This document shows, in pieces, positions 42,104 through 50,600 of a stretch of 64,000 nucleotides of DNA. The notes under the pieces are model-generated. The model saw only the letters and a list, made by a program, of their open reading frames with translations. It ran no database searches and was not told the DNA's origin. Source of the stretch: Rhizobium sp. PP-CC-3A-592. GTDB taxonomy: Bacteria > Pseudomonadota > Alphaproteobacteria > Rhizobiales > Rhizobiaceae. Location: contig NZ_QJSR01000002.1 in NCBI RefSeq assembly GCF_003217095.1, positions 124,001 to 188,000 on the forward strand, in the 5' to 3' direction. Every line of letters starts with the position of its first letter. Within the stretch, counting starts at the first letter, position 1. Position numbers and translations under genes: made by a program.

Positions 42104-42777
42104 CTGACGCCGAAACCGAGCGAGAGGCTTTTCACATCCGTGCGTGCCGTGACGCCGGAATTGGTGAGGACCTGCGTGGGGGGCAGGACCAGCCGCATCT
42201 CTGCGTTGGCAAACCACGTCTCGGTCATCTGCACATCCATGCCGGCGCGGATCATCGGCGAGATCTGGCCTTCCACGCTGAAGTCCTTGACGAGCGGGCT
42301 CGCGGGCTTTGCGCCCTTGTACCACGTCGCAACGGCGCCGAGACCGATATAGGGGTTGATGCGGGCGTCCGGCAGCAGGTGATAGTCCGCCGACAGCGCC
42401 AGCGGCAGCGTCCAGATCGAGCCCACGTCGATATCGCCATAGAGGCTGTCGCGGATCTTGAACCGCGTCTTCAGTGCGCCGGCCTGGCCCGTGATGGCGA
42501 TGTGATCGGTGAGGAAATAGCTGATATCCACATCCGGCAGCACCATGCGGGGAACCTCGATCGTGCCGCCGATCAGGTCGATGCGCGAGTGCAGATCGTA
42601 GGGCAACACGCCGGAGATACGAGCGCGTATCAAAAGATCGCCGGCGCCGAGACCGGAGATGGGTTCGGCGCTCGTCTCATGGTTTCCGGCTGTGCCCAGT
42701 GCGGCATCCTGAGCCGACGCGGATTGTCCCAGGGCCAGAAGGCCGAGGATTCCCGACAGGAGAATCCCGAAGCGCAT
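42091..42777 (-). CDS. Outer-membrane beta-barrel protein, OmpW-like
   Basis: A 228-residue outer-membrane protein. The Sec signal peptide is at residues 1-24 (MRFGILLSGILGLLAL ... SASAQ). The mature part has alternating beta strands with the OmpW pattern PDVDISYFLTDHIAITGQAG, PLALSADYHLLPDARINPYIGLG, and the C-terminal barrel strand ending GFGVSYRF with terminal Phe. OmpW proteins are eight-stranded pores for small hydrophobic compounds. ATG 42777 is chosen by the signal peptide; longer in-frame starts exist upstream. Its gene tail overlaps the deacetylase gene. Confidence 0.85.
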   Translation of the reverse strand: MRFGILLSGILGLLALGQSASAQDAALGTAGNHETSAEPISGLGAGDLLIRARISGVLPYDLHSRIDLIGGTIEVPRMVLPDVDISYFLTDHIAITGQAGALKTRFKIRDSLYGDIDVGSIWTLPLALSADYHLLPDARINPYIGLGAVATWYKGAKPASPLVKDFSVEGQISPMIRAGMDVQMTETWFANAEMRLVLPPTQVLTNSGVTARTDVKSLSLGFGVSYRF

Positions 42778-42879
42778 GGCGTGGCACGCCACCTGTCTGT
42801 CGTCTCCCGATGGCGGTGAGAGAACCCGGTTGTCCCGTCCGCAGAGCCTGCCCATCGTCGTCATTGAAGTTCCAAACCG

Positions 42880-42955
42880 CGCATTAATCTAATATCTATT
42901 ATTCTATTTAAGCTTTATCGATCATACGTGATACCGCGTGTTTTGACGGACGGAT
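42880..42955. promoter_or_regulatory. AT-rich divergent promoter region (ompW-like / GGDEF)
   Basis: A markedly AT-rich stretch (TTAATCTAATATC ... TTTAAGC) in otherwise GC-rich DNA lies between two divergent genes. It probably holds both promoters. I could not assign -35/-10 pairs with confidence. Confidence 0.4.
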
Positions 42956-42989
42956 TCTGGGGGCTTTCGCCGGAAATGAAAGGGTGTTT

Positions 42990-44189
42990 ATGGTAGACGT
43001 GCAGACGCTGCTCGTCTCGAGCGTTACGGCACGTGCGGGTTTTCTTCTGGTCTTCCTGCTCTACAGTTTTCGCCCGGGTGCGACGAACGCTTACCGGTTC
43101 TGGACGCTGAGCATCATCTGTTCCGCGCTTGGCATCTGGCTGAACTACCAGGACGCCGCCTATCCGAACTTCAGCGCGGAAAAAGGCGCTCTGGTCTACC
43201 TCGTCGTCGGCCTGAGCATCGTGTCGGTGGAGGCGGGGGCAAAGTCCTTCTTCGACCTGCCGCTCGATCGCGTCAGGTTCGTCGCGACGTGGATCGCGCC
43301 GGCGCTGACCTACTGGACTGCCGCGAGCATCGGCCTTTCCCCGAGTTACGTGCTGGCGTTGACCATGAGCACGCTCGTCTACATTCTCACCACCGCATCC
43401 TCGAGCTTCCTCAAGGGGCGCCGGCAGAAACGGCTGCCATCCCAGATCCTGATCGGCTCGTCGCTCGCCTTCTACGCCGTCGCTCTCGTGGGAACGATCA
43501 TCTCGCTGATCGTCGGCCATCTCTTCGGTTATGAAGGTCTCGGCCCGAGCAGTCGCAACATCTACCTCTCCGTGTTCATCGACCAGACCGTCAGCGTCCT
43601 CATCTATGTCGGGCTGGTGGCCATGACGCTCGAGGAAGCGCAGCGCCAGATGCAGATCGCCGCGACCACAGACCCGCTGACGGGCCTTGCCAATCGCCGG
43701 GGGCTGCAGGAGCGCGCGCTGGCGATCATCGGCGCCGGGCAACGGCTGCAGCGGCCGATGGCGGTGCTGATCGCGGATATCGACCACTTCAAATCGATCA
43801 ACGACCGGTATGGCCATGCCTATGGCGATCGCGTGCTGCAACAGTTTGCCGAGCGGCTGCCCGTCGTCGTCAAGCGCCAGCAGGATGTGCTTGCCCGCTG
43901 GGGCGGTGAGGAGTTCGTCGCCGTCCTTCACGGTGCGTCGCTGGAGGATGCCACGCATCTCGCCGAGCTGCTCTGTCGGACGATCGAGGAACGGCCGTTC
44001 GACGTCGGCGGCACGAAGGTCACGGTGACCACCAGCATCGGTGTCGCGCCCTTCGGGGGTGAAGAGCGGCTGCTGGAACAGGCGATCGACATCGCCGACG
44101 CCGCGCTCTACAAGGCCAAGCGCACTGGACGCAACCGGGTTTGCGTCAGCACCGCGACGCAGGATCTGGTGGCAGAAGCCGCTGACTGA
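42990..44189 (+). CDS. Membrane-bound diguanylate cyclase (GGDEF)
   Basis: A 399-residue protein: six or so membrane helices in residues 1 to about 212, then a GGDEF domain (about 225-395) making cyclic di-GMP from two GTP. The active site is intact (GGEEF at 305-309; ADIDHFKSIND before it), and an RxxD product-inhibition site (RQQD, 296-299) is present five residues upstream. ATG 42990 is preferred over GTG 42984 because AAAGGG lies 6 bp before it. It stands alone, abutting the convergent MBL gene with no gap. The membrane part has no recognised ligand domain. Confidence 0.93.
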   Translation: MVDVQTLLVSSVTARAGFLLVFLLYSFRPGATNAYRFWTLSIICSALGIWLNYQDAAYPNFSAEKGALVYLVVGLSIVSVEAGAKSFFDLPLDRVRFVATWIAPALTYWTAASIGLSPSYVLALTMSTLVYILTTASSSFLKGRRQKRLPSQILIGSSLAFYAVALVGTIISLIVGHLFGYEGLGPSSRNIYLSVFIDQTVSVLIYVGLVAMTLEEAQRQMQIAATTDPLTGLANRRGLQERALAIIGAGQRLQRPMAVLIADIDHFKSINDRYGHAYGDRVLQQFAERLPVVVKRQQDVLARWGGEEFVAVLHGASLEDATHLAELLCRTIEERPFDVGGTKVTVTTSIGVAPFGGEERLLEQAIDIADAALYKAKRTGRNRVCVSTATQDLVAEAAD

Positions 44190-45020
44190 TCAGAGATCGA
44201 CGACCTGCCCGTCGAACGCAGAAAAGGCGCCGGGGAAGAGGATCTTGGCCTGTCTCTCCACGGCATCGAGCGCGTCGTCGGTGCGGAACGGGGCGTGATG
44301 CATGAAGGCGACGCGCTTGGCGCCGGCGGCCTTGGCAAGACGGATACCCTGTTCCCAGGAGGAGTGACCGTAGCCGACGTGCCGTTCCATCTCGGCGTCG
44401 TCATACATGGCGTCGTAGATGAAGAGGTCGCAGCCTTCGATCAGTTCGAGCACGGCGGGGTCGAGCGTTCCGGGGTGATGTTCCGTATCGGTAATGAGCG
44501 CGCAGGCGCGTCCGCCCCATTCGACGCGGTAGCCGACGGCACCGCCGGGGTGGTTGAGGCTGCCGGTGCGGATCTCGACGCCGCGGACGGGGGTGAGAAG
44601 ATCGCCGGAGCGGAAATCGCGCGCGTCCAGCGCCGCGCGGCAGATATCGGGCTCGACCGGAAACCACGGCGGCCGCATGAATTCGCCGATCATCTGGCGC
44701 GTCGACATGCGTCCGGCGAGATGCCCCGACCAGAGCGTCACGTCGGCGGAATGGTCATAGAGCGGCGGGAAGAAGGGCAGGCCGATGATGTGGTCGTAAT
44801 GACAGTGCGTGAAGAACAGGTTGAACGCGGAGACGCCTTCGGCCTTGAGCGCGACGCCGGCCGGCATCAGGCCCGAGCCTGCATCGAAGATCAGGCGTTC
44901 GCTACCGCATTGCATCTCGATGCACACGGTCCGGCCGCCATAGCGCTGGAACTCGGCCCCCGCTACCGGCAGGCTTCCCCGAACGCCCCAGAAACGTACG
45001 CGAAACAGATTGTCGTTCAC
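44190..45020 (-). CDS. MBL-fold metallo-hydrolase
   Basis: A 276-residue metallo-beta-lactamase-fold hydrolase. The zinc motif is HCHYDH at about 72-77, with GGAVGYRVEW and ALITDTEHHPG later, and a final histidine in FMHHAPFRTDD. The start region FRVRFWGVRGSLPVAG is typical of a group related to PhnP/cyclic phosphodiesterases. GTG 45020 is used because conservation begins there; ATG 45155 is in frame but the extra 45 residues are not protein-like. Substrate unknown; a phosphodiester or cyclic nucleotide is possible. Convergent with the diguanylate cyclase. Confidence 0.85.
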   Translation of the reverse strand: MNDNLFRVRFWGVRGSLPVAGAEFQRYGGRTVCIEMQCGSERLIFDAGSGLMPAGVALKAEGVSAFNLFFTHCHYDHIIGLPFFPPLYDHSADVTLWSGHLAGRMSTRQMIGEFMRPPWFPVEPDICRAALDARDFRSGDLLTPVRGVEIRTGSLNHPGGAVGYRVEWGGRACALITDTEHHPGTLDPAVLELIEGCDLFIYDAMYDDAEMERHVGYGHSSWEQGIRLAKAAGAKRVAFMHHAPFRTDDALDAVERQAKILFPGAFSAFDGQVVDL

Positions 45021-45247
45021 ACTTTGCTTCAGTTTCGACCCGCCCCTTTCGGTGGCTCGCCAACACTGTCCCTCTGCTGTTGCGTGGGTCAGGATCGACC
45101 CCGCCGGCTTCTGTGTCCGGCCGTATTTTTGCCATGTTATCCAAACTGTCCACATGAAGCGAGACGGACATTCGCTTTTTCTCGTTTCTCGTGTCAGAGA
45201 CAGGGGGAACGCTATCCGATCCCGCTTTCGAAACCGTTGCCTTCGCC

Positions 45248-46978
45248 ATGTCTGTCAAGGAATTTCCGCCGATCGCCGTGATCGCCGACGCTCATGTTCA
45301 CGATCCCGCCGCCGACTTCGGTTTTCCCGGAGCGGTCCATACGGGCGGTCTGTCCGTTCGGCCGCTGGCGGAGGCGGCACGGTCCACGCGGGTGTTCAAC
45401 GAGAGCCTGCAGGCCTTCCGCACGGCGCTCGACGATGTCGCGTCGCGCGGCATCCGGCATGTGGTTCTTCTCGGCGACTATACCGATGACGGTCAGGTCG
45501 CGACCACGGCGGCCGTTGCCGTGATCCTTAGGGATTATGGCGCTCGGCATGGCATGGCGTTCTTCGCCTTGCCCGGAAACCACGATATCTTCGCCGACAC
45601 CGGCCGGCATCGCACCAAGCGGTTTCTGGAAGCCGACGGATCGGGCGCAGTGGTGACGAGCCATCCGGTGACCACTTCGGGCGCCACCCTGCCGCCGGGG
45701 ATTTCGCGCGATCTCCCGGTGACGGTGTCGCCCGAGATGTTCTGCCCCGGCTATCCCGACGGGCTGATGCCGGTCGGGGCGCACGGCTATTTCCCGCAGC
45801 CATCCTATCTGCACTGGGAGACGCCTTTCGGTCTGCATGGTGATAGCGAGAAGCGGATGTTCACGGCGGTCTCATCGAGCGGAGCGACGCGACGGCCGCT
45901 GATGGAGGCCTCCTATCTGGTGGAGCCGGTCGAAGGGCTGTGGCTGCTGATGATCGACGCGAACGTGTTCGTGCCGATCGATGGATCGGACGACTGGGTC
46001 GACAGCACGTCGGCCGGCTGGAATGCGATGCTGGTGCACAAGCGCCATGTGATCGACTGGATGGCCGATGTCGGTGCGCGGGCCGCGCGTCTCGGCAAGC
46101 GTCTCATTGCCTTTTCCCATTATCCCGCGCTCGATCCGCTGGATGGAACCCGGGCGGCGGAGATCGCGCTGCTTGGACCCACGGCGACATCGGGCCGCAT
46201 TCCCGGCGACGCGGTCGGAGAGGCGTTCATCGCGGCAGGGATACCCCTGCATTTCAGCGGACACCTTCACGTCAACGACACGGCGCGGATGCGGCGCGGA
46301 GAGGGGTTCTTCGTGAACGTTGCCGTCCCCTCGCTCGTCGGCTTTCCCCCGGCCTACAAGATCCTGACGCTGCGTGAGGGCACTGCCGAGATCGAGACGG
46401 TGTCGCTCGGAGATATGTCGATGGATGGAGCGATCGGGGCGCTCTATGCCGCCGAAGTGCGGCGTACCGGCGTGAAGACCGGGGGAATGGCCGAGGCAAC
46501 CCGCTATGGCGACTTCCTTTCGGCTCATATCGGTCATCTCGCCTGGCGGCGGCACCTGAAGCGGGAATGGCCGGCAGCGCTCGGCGCGCTGCTGCGGGCC
46601 GCCACGCTTGGCGATCTCGCGCAACTGGCAATGCGGCCCGCGGTTCCGATGGAGGATGCCGCTGCCATGTTTCCAATCGCGGGCGGTCAGACGAAAGCTT
46701 CGGCGGAGGGCGCTCCGGAGACACTGTCGGCCATCGCGTTCCTCGGCGACTGGTATCGCCTGCGGATGGCGAGCGATTCCGGGCTGGCTTCGGTCTCACA
46801 GCCACAGCTGCGGTTCTATGACAGGCTGTCGGCGCTTTATCAGGCGCAGGCCTGGCCGGATGGCACGGCGCAAAGCGGGATTGCGGCGATGCTGTCGCTC
46901 TTCGAGGCCTACCGCACCGGGTTGCCCTCCAAGGATTTCCGGATCGACCTCCGCACCGGCGATATCACGGTTCGATAG
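45248..46978 (+). CDS. Calcineurin-like metallophosphoesterase
   Basis: A 576-residue protein with a dimetal phosphoesterase domain in the first 400 residues: DAHVHD (about 13-18), GDYTDDG, GNHD, SHYP and SGHLH in the usual order. The C-terminal 180 residues are helical and unassigned. No signal peptide is visible. ATG 45248 is preferred; GTG 45191 is in frame and would add 19 residues, and neither has a clear ribosome site. It is divergent from the MBL hydrolase. Possible substrates are cyclic nucleotides or phospholipid head groups; the sequence does not decide. Confidence 0.83.
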   Translation: MSVKEFPPIAVIADAHVHDPAADFGFPGAVHTGGLSVRPLAEAARSTRVFNESLQAFRTALDDVASRGIRHVVLLGDYTDDGQVATTAAVAVILRDYGARHGMAFFALPGNHDIFADTGRHRTKRFLEADGSGAVVTSHPVTTSGATLPPGISRDLPVTVSPEMFCPGYPDGLMPVGAHGYFPQPSYLHWETPFGLHGDSEKRMFTAVSSSGATRRPLMEASYLVEPVEGLWLLMIDANVFVPIDGSDDWVDSTSAGWNAMLVHKRHVIDWMADVGARAARLGKRLIAFSHYPALDPLDGTRAAEIALLGPTATSGRIPGDAVGEAFIAAGIPLHFSGHLHVNDTARMRRGEGFFVNVAVPSLVGFPPAYKILTLREGTAEIETVSLGDMSMDGAIGALYAAEVRRTGVKTGGMAEATRYGDFLSAHIGHLAWRRHLKREWPAALGALLRAATLGDLAQLAMRPAVPMEDAAAMFPIAGGQTKASAEGAPETLSAIAFLGDWYRLRMASDSGLASVSQPQLRFYDRLSALYQAQAWPDGTAQSGIAAMLSLFEAYRTGLPSKDFRIDLRTGDITVR

Positions 46979-46980
46979 CC

Positions 46981-47081
46981 TAAAGCGCGTCACGATCTTT
47001 CAGATTCGCTCCTTGCGCTATAGGTCCTTGTTTGGTGCATGTCGTCATCGCAAAACCGCTGCACACTTTTGCGCGACATGC
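46981..47081. repeat. Rhizobial intergenic palindromic repeat
   Basis: From TAAAGCGCGTCACGATC the segment resembles an intergenic repeat often seen after genes in Rhizobiaceae. Its 3' half is a long interrupted hairpin: GCATGTCG (47037-47044) with CGACATGC (47074-47081), and CGCAAAA (47049-47055) with TTTTGCG (47067-47073). It fills the gap between two convergent genes and may terminate both. Only one copy was seen in the window, so the family assignment is from memory of related genomes. Confidence 0.6.
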
Positions 47082-47082
47082 T

Positions 47083-47544
47083 TTATTCGAGTTCGCGCAC
47101 GCGGCTGCGGGCTTCCGTGAGTTCGCTTGTCGTGTGGCTCAGGCGGTCGGCCAGCACACGCATGATCTCGATGGTGATTTCAGGAAAATCGGTCAGGAGC
47201 TTGATGAAGTGGTCCTTTCGGATGCGCAGGGCCTCGACCGCGGTGGTCGTCTTCACGGTTGCCGTTCTCGAGACGTCGCAGAGGATGGCGATCTCGCCGA
47301 CGATCGAATTGCGCTCGACTTCGGCCACGCGGATCGGGCCGGTCGAGGATTCCACCAGGATCTCCGCCTTGCCGTCCAGCACGACATAGGCCGCATCACC
47401 GGCATCGCCTTGGTGGAAGAGCGTTTCGCCGATGCCGTAGCTCACGCGGTCCGAGGTGAAGGCCAGCAGCTTCAGCTTGCCGGCTTCCACACCGGAAAAG
47501 AGCGGCACCCGCCGCAGCATTTGCACTTCGTCCTTCAGCAACAT
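47083..47544 (-). CDS. Stand-alone cyclic nucleotide-binding domain protein
   Basis: A 153-residue protein consisting of a single Crp-type cNMP-binding domain. The phosphate-binding cassette GEIAILCDVSRTATV (about 83-97) keeps the key Glu84 and Arg93, so binding of cAMP or cGMP is likely. The C-terminal helix (DRLSHTTSELTEARSRVRELE) looks like a coiled coil; no DNA-binding domain follows. It is the last gene of a long minus-strand run, 109 bp behind the degenerate ABC protein. A role as a regulatory partner of the membrane or glycosyltransferase proteins is inferred from context. Confidence 0.88.
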   Translation of the reverse strand: MLLKDEVQMLRRVPLFSGVEAGKLKLLAFTSDRVSYGIGETLFHQGDAGDAAYVVLDGKAEILVESSTGPIRVAEVERNSIVGEIAILCDVSRTATVKTTTAVEALRIRKDHFIKLLTDFPEITIEIMRVLADRLSHTTSELTEARSRVRELE

Positions 47545-47653
47545 CAGCTCGTAAACTCCCCATGTTCGGCGCTGCCCGTCCGTGTCCTTCCGGGCGATGC
47601 ATCGGTGGCTGCCAGTCTTTTCGTGCCTGCCGGTCTTCCGGTTCCCGCGATTA

Positions 47654-50452
47654 TCACGCGGTTACCAACTGTTTAAAGACACCGTCATTGTTTACCAGAT
47701 TGGCGTGCGTGTCATCCTCCACGAGCGCGCCGCGATCAAACACCAGCACGCGCTCGAACAATTTCGTCAGTCCGTTGTTCGACAGCACCCAGATCACGGC
47801 CGGATTGGCGCCGTTGCGGGTGAGCAGCTTCATCACGTCGCGGACGATCTCGTCCTGCAAACGGTGATCGAGGCTCGGGAGGGGGCGGTTGAAGACATAG
47901 TAGTCCGAGCGGCGGATGATGGCGCGGGCAAGGTTCAGCTTCTGCCGCTGGACGGCCGTCAGGCGCTTGCCGCCGGCGCCGAGATTGAAGTCGAGACCGA
48001 TATCCAGCACCTGCTCGATCAGGCCCTGTGAATTCAGCAGCGACGACACGATGGCACGGATGCGCTTGGAGCCGTCGGTGTGCTTGTGGCTGATGCGGCC
48101 GAAGAGCACGTTGTCCATGAGGCTGGCGGAGGCGAGGTATTTTTCCGGGTCGTAGCGCTCGATGTCGTGGGTCAACTCTTCCGGCATGTTTTCGTGGAAC
48201 TGACGGCGGACCTCGACGATTTGCGCCATCAGCGCCTCGGTCAACAGACCGAAGCGGTGGCGGGGCTCGACATAGTTGAAGCTCAGGCGGATGATCTGGT
48301 AGCGATCGTCCTCCGTCGCGGTCTCCAGCCCCTTGCCGGCATATTTCTGAAGCAGCAGCTGGTAGGCCGGGATGTCGTCGGCCGTCATGAAAGTCAGCTG
48401 CTGGAAGAAGGGGTGGTCCGGCGGCAGATCGGCGAAGAGTTCCACCGCGTTCTCGGCGATCTGGTAGCCCATGTCGAAGAGCACGCGGTCGATCCCGGTC
48501 TCCGAGACGACCTTGCGGAAGTAAGGGTTCTTGGCGATGGCGCGGCCGGCCACGCTCGGGGCGGTCGCCGTGCCGAACAGCAGGTTCTCGCCGACGGTGG
48601 CTTCCATATTGTATTCGCCGGGCTCGAAATAGGCGATCAGCCCGTTGAGGCCGGCTTCTTCCAGCTCCTCGCGCAGCGCCTGGCGCATGTCCACGATGCT
48701 GGCCGCAAATTCCGGCCGGTCCGCAGGGTCGATATTGGTGCGAAGCGCGAGGTCGAGAATGTCCTTCGACAGTTGCACGGTGTCGAGCACGGCGAGGATC
48801 GAGGGGAAGAGATCCTCGGCCTGCGTTGCGCCGGCGGCGGTGTAGTCGATCCAGTCGCCATTGACGTCGTAGTCGGGATTTCCGGCGAGCTTGGCTTCCG
48901 TCACTTCCCATTTGCGATGGGCGGCAAGGCTGCCCTCGTAGGTGGCGGCCGCCAGCGGCGCGTGCTTCAGGCCGTAGAGCAGGTTGTCGCGCAGCGAGCC
49001 GTAGAAGAAGTAGGTATCCGACGATGCATAGGTGATCGCCCGACCGACGACGGATTCCGGCATATGCAGCAGATCCTCGCCGCCAAGCGTCACCTTGCCG
49101 CCTTCCGGCCAGATCAGGCGGCCGAAGGCCTCCGCCAGCACGTCGCCGCCACTGGCGGCACCGCCGATGATCGCCACCTTTTCGCCGGGCTTGATCTCGA
49201 CCGAGACATGCTCCAGCAGACGGGCGCCGCTGTCGTCGGCAAGGGTGAGGCCGGAGGCCGCAAGGGCGCCAGACGCTTCGTTTCCGCCACCGCTGGCGGC
49301 TGCCGCAGCACCGGCAAGGCCCGCACCGGCGGCCACGGCGCCGACGGCAACGGCACCGGTGGAAATGGCACCCGTGGAAATCGCCTGGATCTTCGGATCG
49401 ATCAGCGGCTCGACCGTGAACTGCTCGACCACCTGGACGTATTTCACCTGCACGTCCTGACGCAGCTGGTCCCAGTCGATCAACTCTTTCAGAGGCCCTG
49501 GCAGATCCTTGTAGGCGCTGATGACGGCGACGAGCTGGCCGATGTCGAGCTGTCCGCGCAGGGCCAGATAGCCGCCGATGCAGTAGAACAGGAAGGGCGT
49601 CAGCTGCGCGAGGAAGTTGTTGATGAACTTCACCATGAACTTCCACTGGTAGAGATCGTAGCGGATCTTGTAGATCCGCCCCAGCCGCGCGGCCACGTCG
49701 GCGCGCTCGTAGTTCGAGGTGTCGTAGGCGTGGATGGTGCTGATACCGTCGACGATCTCGCTGACGCGGCCGGCAAGCTCACGCGCGGTGATCTGGCGCT
49801 CGCGGCCGAGCACCAGCAGGCGGCGGCGCATGCGCGGGATGATGGTCGCCTGGATGCCGACCATGAAGGCGGCGATGAAGCCGAGCCACATGTTCTGCAT
49901 GAAGATGAAGGCAAGCGCCGTCAGGGCCTGTCCGCCGAGCAGAGCCGGCGAGACGAAGGCGTCGCCCGTGAAGCCGCCGAGCGGTTCGACCTCGTCCTTG
50001 ACCATGGAGGAGACTTCCGCCCCCTTCATGCGCTTGAACTGGGTCGGCGGGAACCGGAGGATGCGATCGATGAGCTCGAAGCGGATGCGGCGCAGCAGGC
50101 GCTCGCCGAGCCGGCCCTTGTAGGTGTTGATGTAGAGCTTGAAGAGGCCGTTGATGATGACGAGCAGGAGAAAGATGACGCTCAGCGCATAGAGCGTTTC
50201 CATGCGCGTCAGGTCGATGCCGTTGAACAGCGTGACGTTGCCGATCCACGGAAGGGAGAAGGAAATGTCGAAGAACCGCTCGGTCGCGCCCGGCTGCTCG
50301 AAACCCTTTCCCTGTATGGGCCCGTTGACGATCTGCTTGGGCAGATCGAATGACAGGAAGTAGGGGATCATCGACACGGCGACGATCATGAGGATCCACA
50401 TCTGCTGCTTGCGCGTGTGGGTCCAGATGTAACGGGTAAGGCGGATATCCAT
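47654..50452 (-). CDS. ABC exporter-like protein with a non-catalytic, expanded nucleotide-binding domain
   Basis: A 932-residue protein. Residues 1-345 form an exporter-type transmembrane domain (RLGERLLRRIRFELIDRILRFP, then SEIVDGISTIHAYD). An Ala/Gly/Ser-rich linker (about 357-402) follows, then an ABC-like domain (403-932). Its P-loop is GGAASGGD at 430-437, lacking the lysine; the signature region reads LTAVQRQKLNLARA (831-844) instead of LSGGQ; Walker B is YVFNRPLPSLD, lacking the Asp and Glu. About 270 extra residues carry three copies of the helical-subdomain motif: NLLYG (490-494), NLLFG (623-627), NVLFG (781-785). ATP hydrolysis is not expected. ATG 50452 is chosen by domain start; a GGAGGAGA site 40 bp upstream leaves it uncertain. 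Confidence 0.85.
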   Translation of the reverse strand: MDIRLTRYIWTHTRKQQMWILMIVAVSMIPYFLSFDLPKQIVNGPIQGKGFEQPGATERFFDISFSLPWIGNVTLFNGIDLTRMETLYALSVIFLLLVIINGLFKLYINTYKGRLGERLLRRIRFELIDRILRFPPTQFKRMKGAEVSSMVKDEVEPLGGFTGDAFVSPALLGGQALTALAFIFMQNMWLGFIAAFMVGIQATIIPRMRRRLLVLGRERQITARELAGRVSEIVDGISTIHAYDTSNYERADVAARLGRIYKIRYDLYQWKFMVKFINNFLAQLTPFLFYCIGGYLALRGQLDIGQLVAVISAYKDLPGPLKELIDWDQLRQDVQVKYVQVVEQFTVEPLIDPKIQAISTGAISTGAVAVGAVAAGAGLAGAAAAASGGGNEASGALAASGLTLADDSGARLLEHVSVEIKPGEKVAIIGGAASGGDVLAEAFGRLIWPEGGKVTLGGEDLLHMPESVVGRAITYASSDTYFFYGSLRDNLLYGLKHAPLAAATYEGSLAAHRKWEVTEAKLAGNPDYDVNGDWIDYTAAGATQAEDLFPSILAVLDTVQLSKDILDLALRTNIDPADRPEFAASIVDMRQALREELEEAGLNGLIAYFEPGEYNMEATVGENLLFGTATAPSVAGRAIAKNPYFRKVVSETGIDRVLFDMGYQIAENAVELFADLPPDHPFFQQLTFMTADDIPAYQLLLQKYAGKGLETATEDDRYQIIRLSFNYVEPRHRFGLLTEALMAQIVEVRRQFHENMPEELTHDIERYDPEKYLASASLMDNVLFGRISHKHTDGSKRIRAIVSSLLNSQGLIEQVLDIGLDFNLGAGGKRLTAVQRQKLNLARAIIRRSDYYVFNRPLPSLDHRLQDEIVRDVMKLLTRNGANPAVIWVLSNNGLTKLFERVLVFDRGALVEDDTHANLVNNDGVFKQLVTA

Positions 50453-50600
50453 GAAGGGCTGCCATCGAGACGAAGCGGAGACGATGCGGCGGACCAGATG
50501 CTCGTCTGTCTCCTCCGTTACGGTGGAATCTATAGTAGTGATGGCAGGAAAACCACCCGCAAACGCATCGTCCTGTATCGCGCGAGAGGCGATTTCACCG

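Noticed and set aside
45228-45250. A GGAAC-like sequence before the metallophosphoesterase (GGAAC at about 45206 with CGTT downstream)
   Set aside because: The spacer to the next CGTT is about 24 bp, too long for an EcfG promoter.
48080-50353. A 757-codon plus-strand frame opposite the ABC exporter-like gene
   Set aside because: Considered because the real gene is itself odd, but the minus-strand frame has clear transmembrane and ABC-like order while this one has none.
47654-50452. Frameshift or pseudogene as the explanation for the missing ABC motifs
   Set aside because: The frame is open over 932 codons, the motifs are replaced rather than shifted, and the repeated NLLYG/NLLFG/NVLFG pattern indicates an organised protein.
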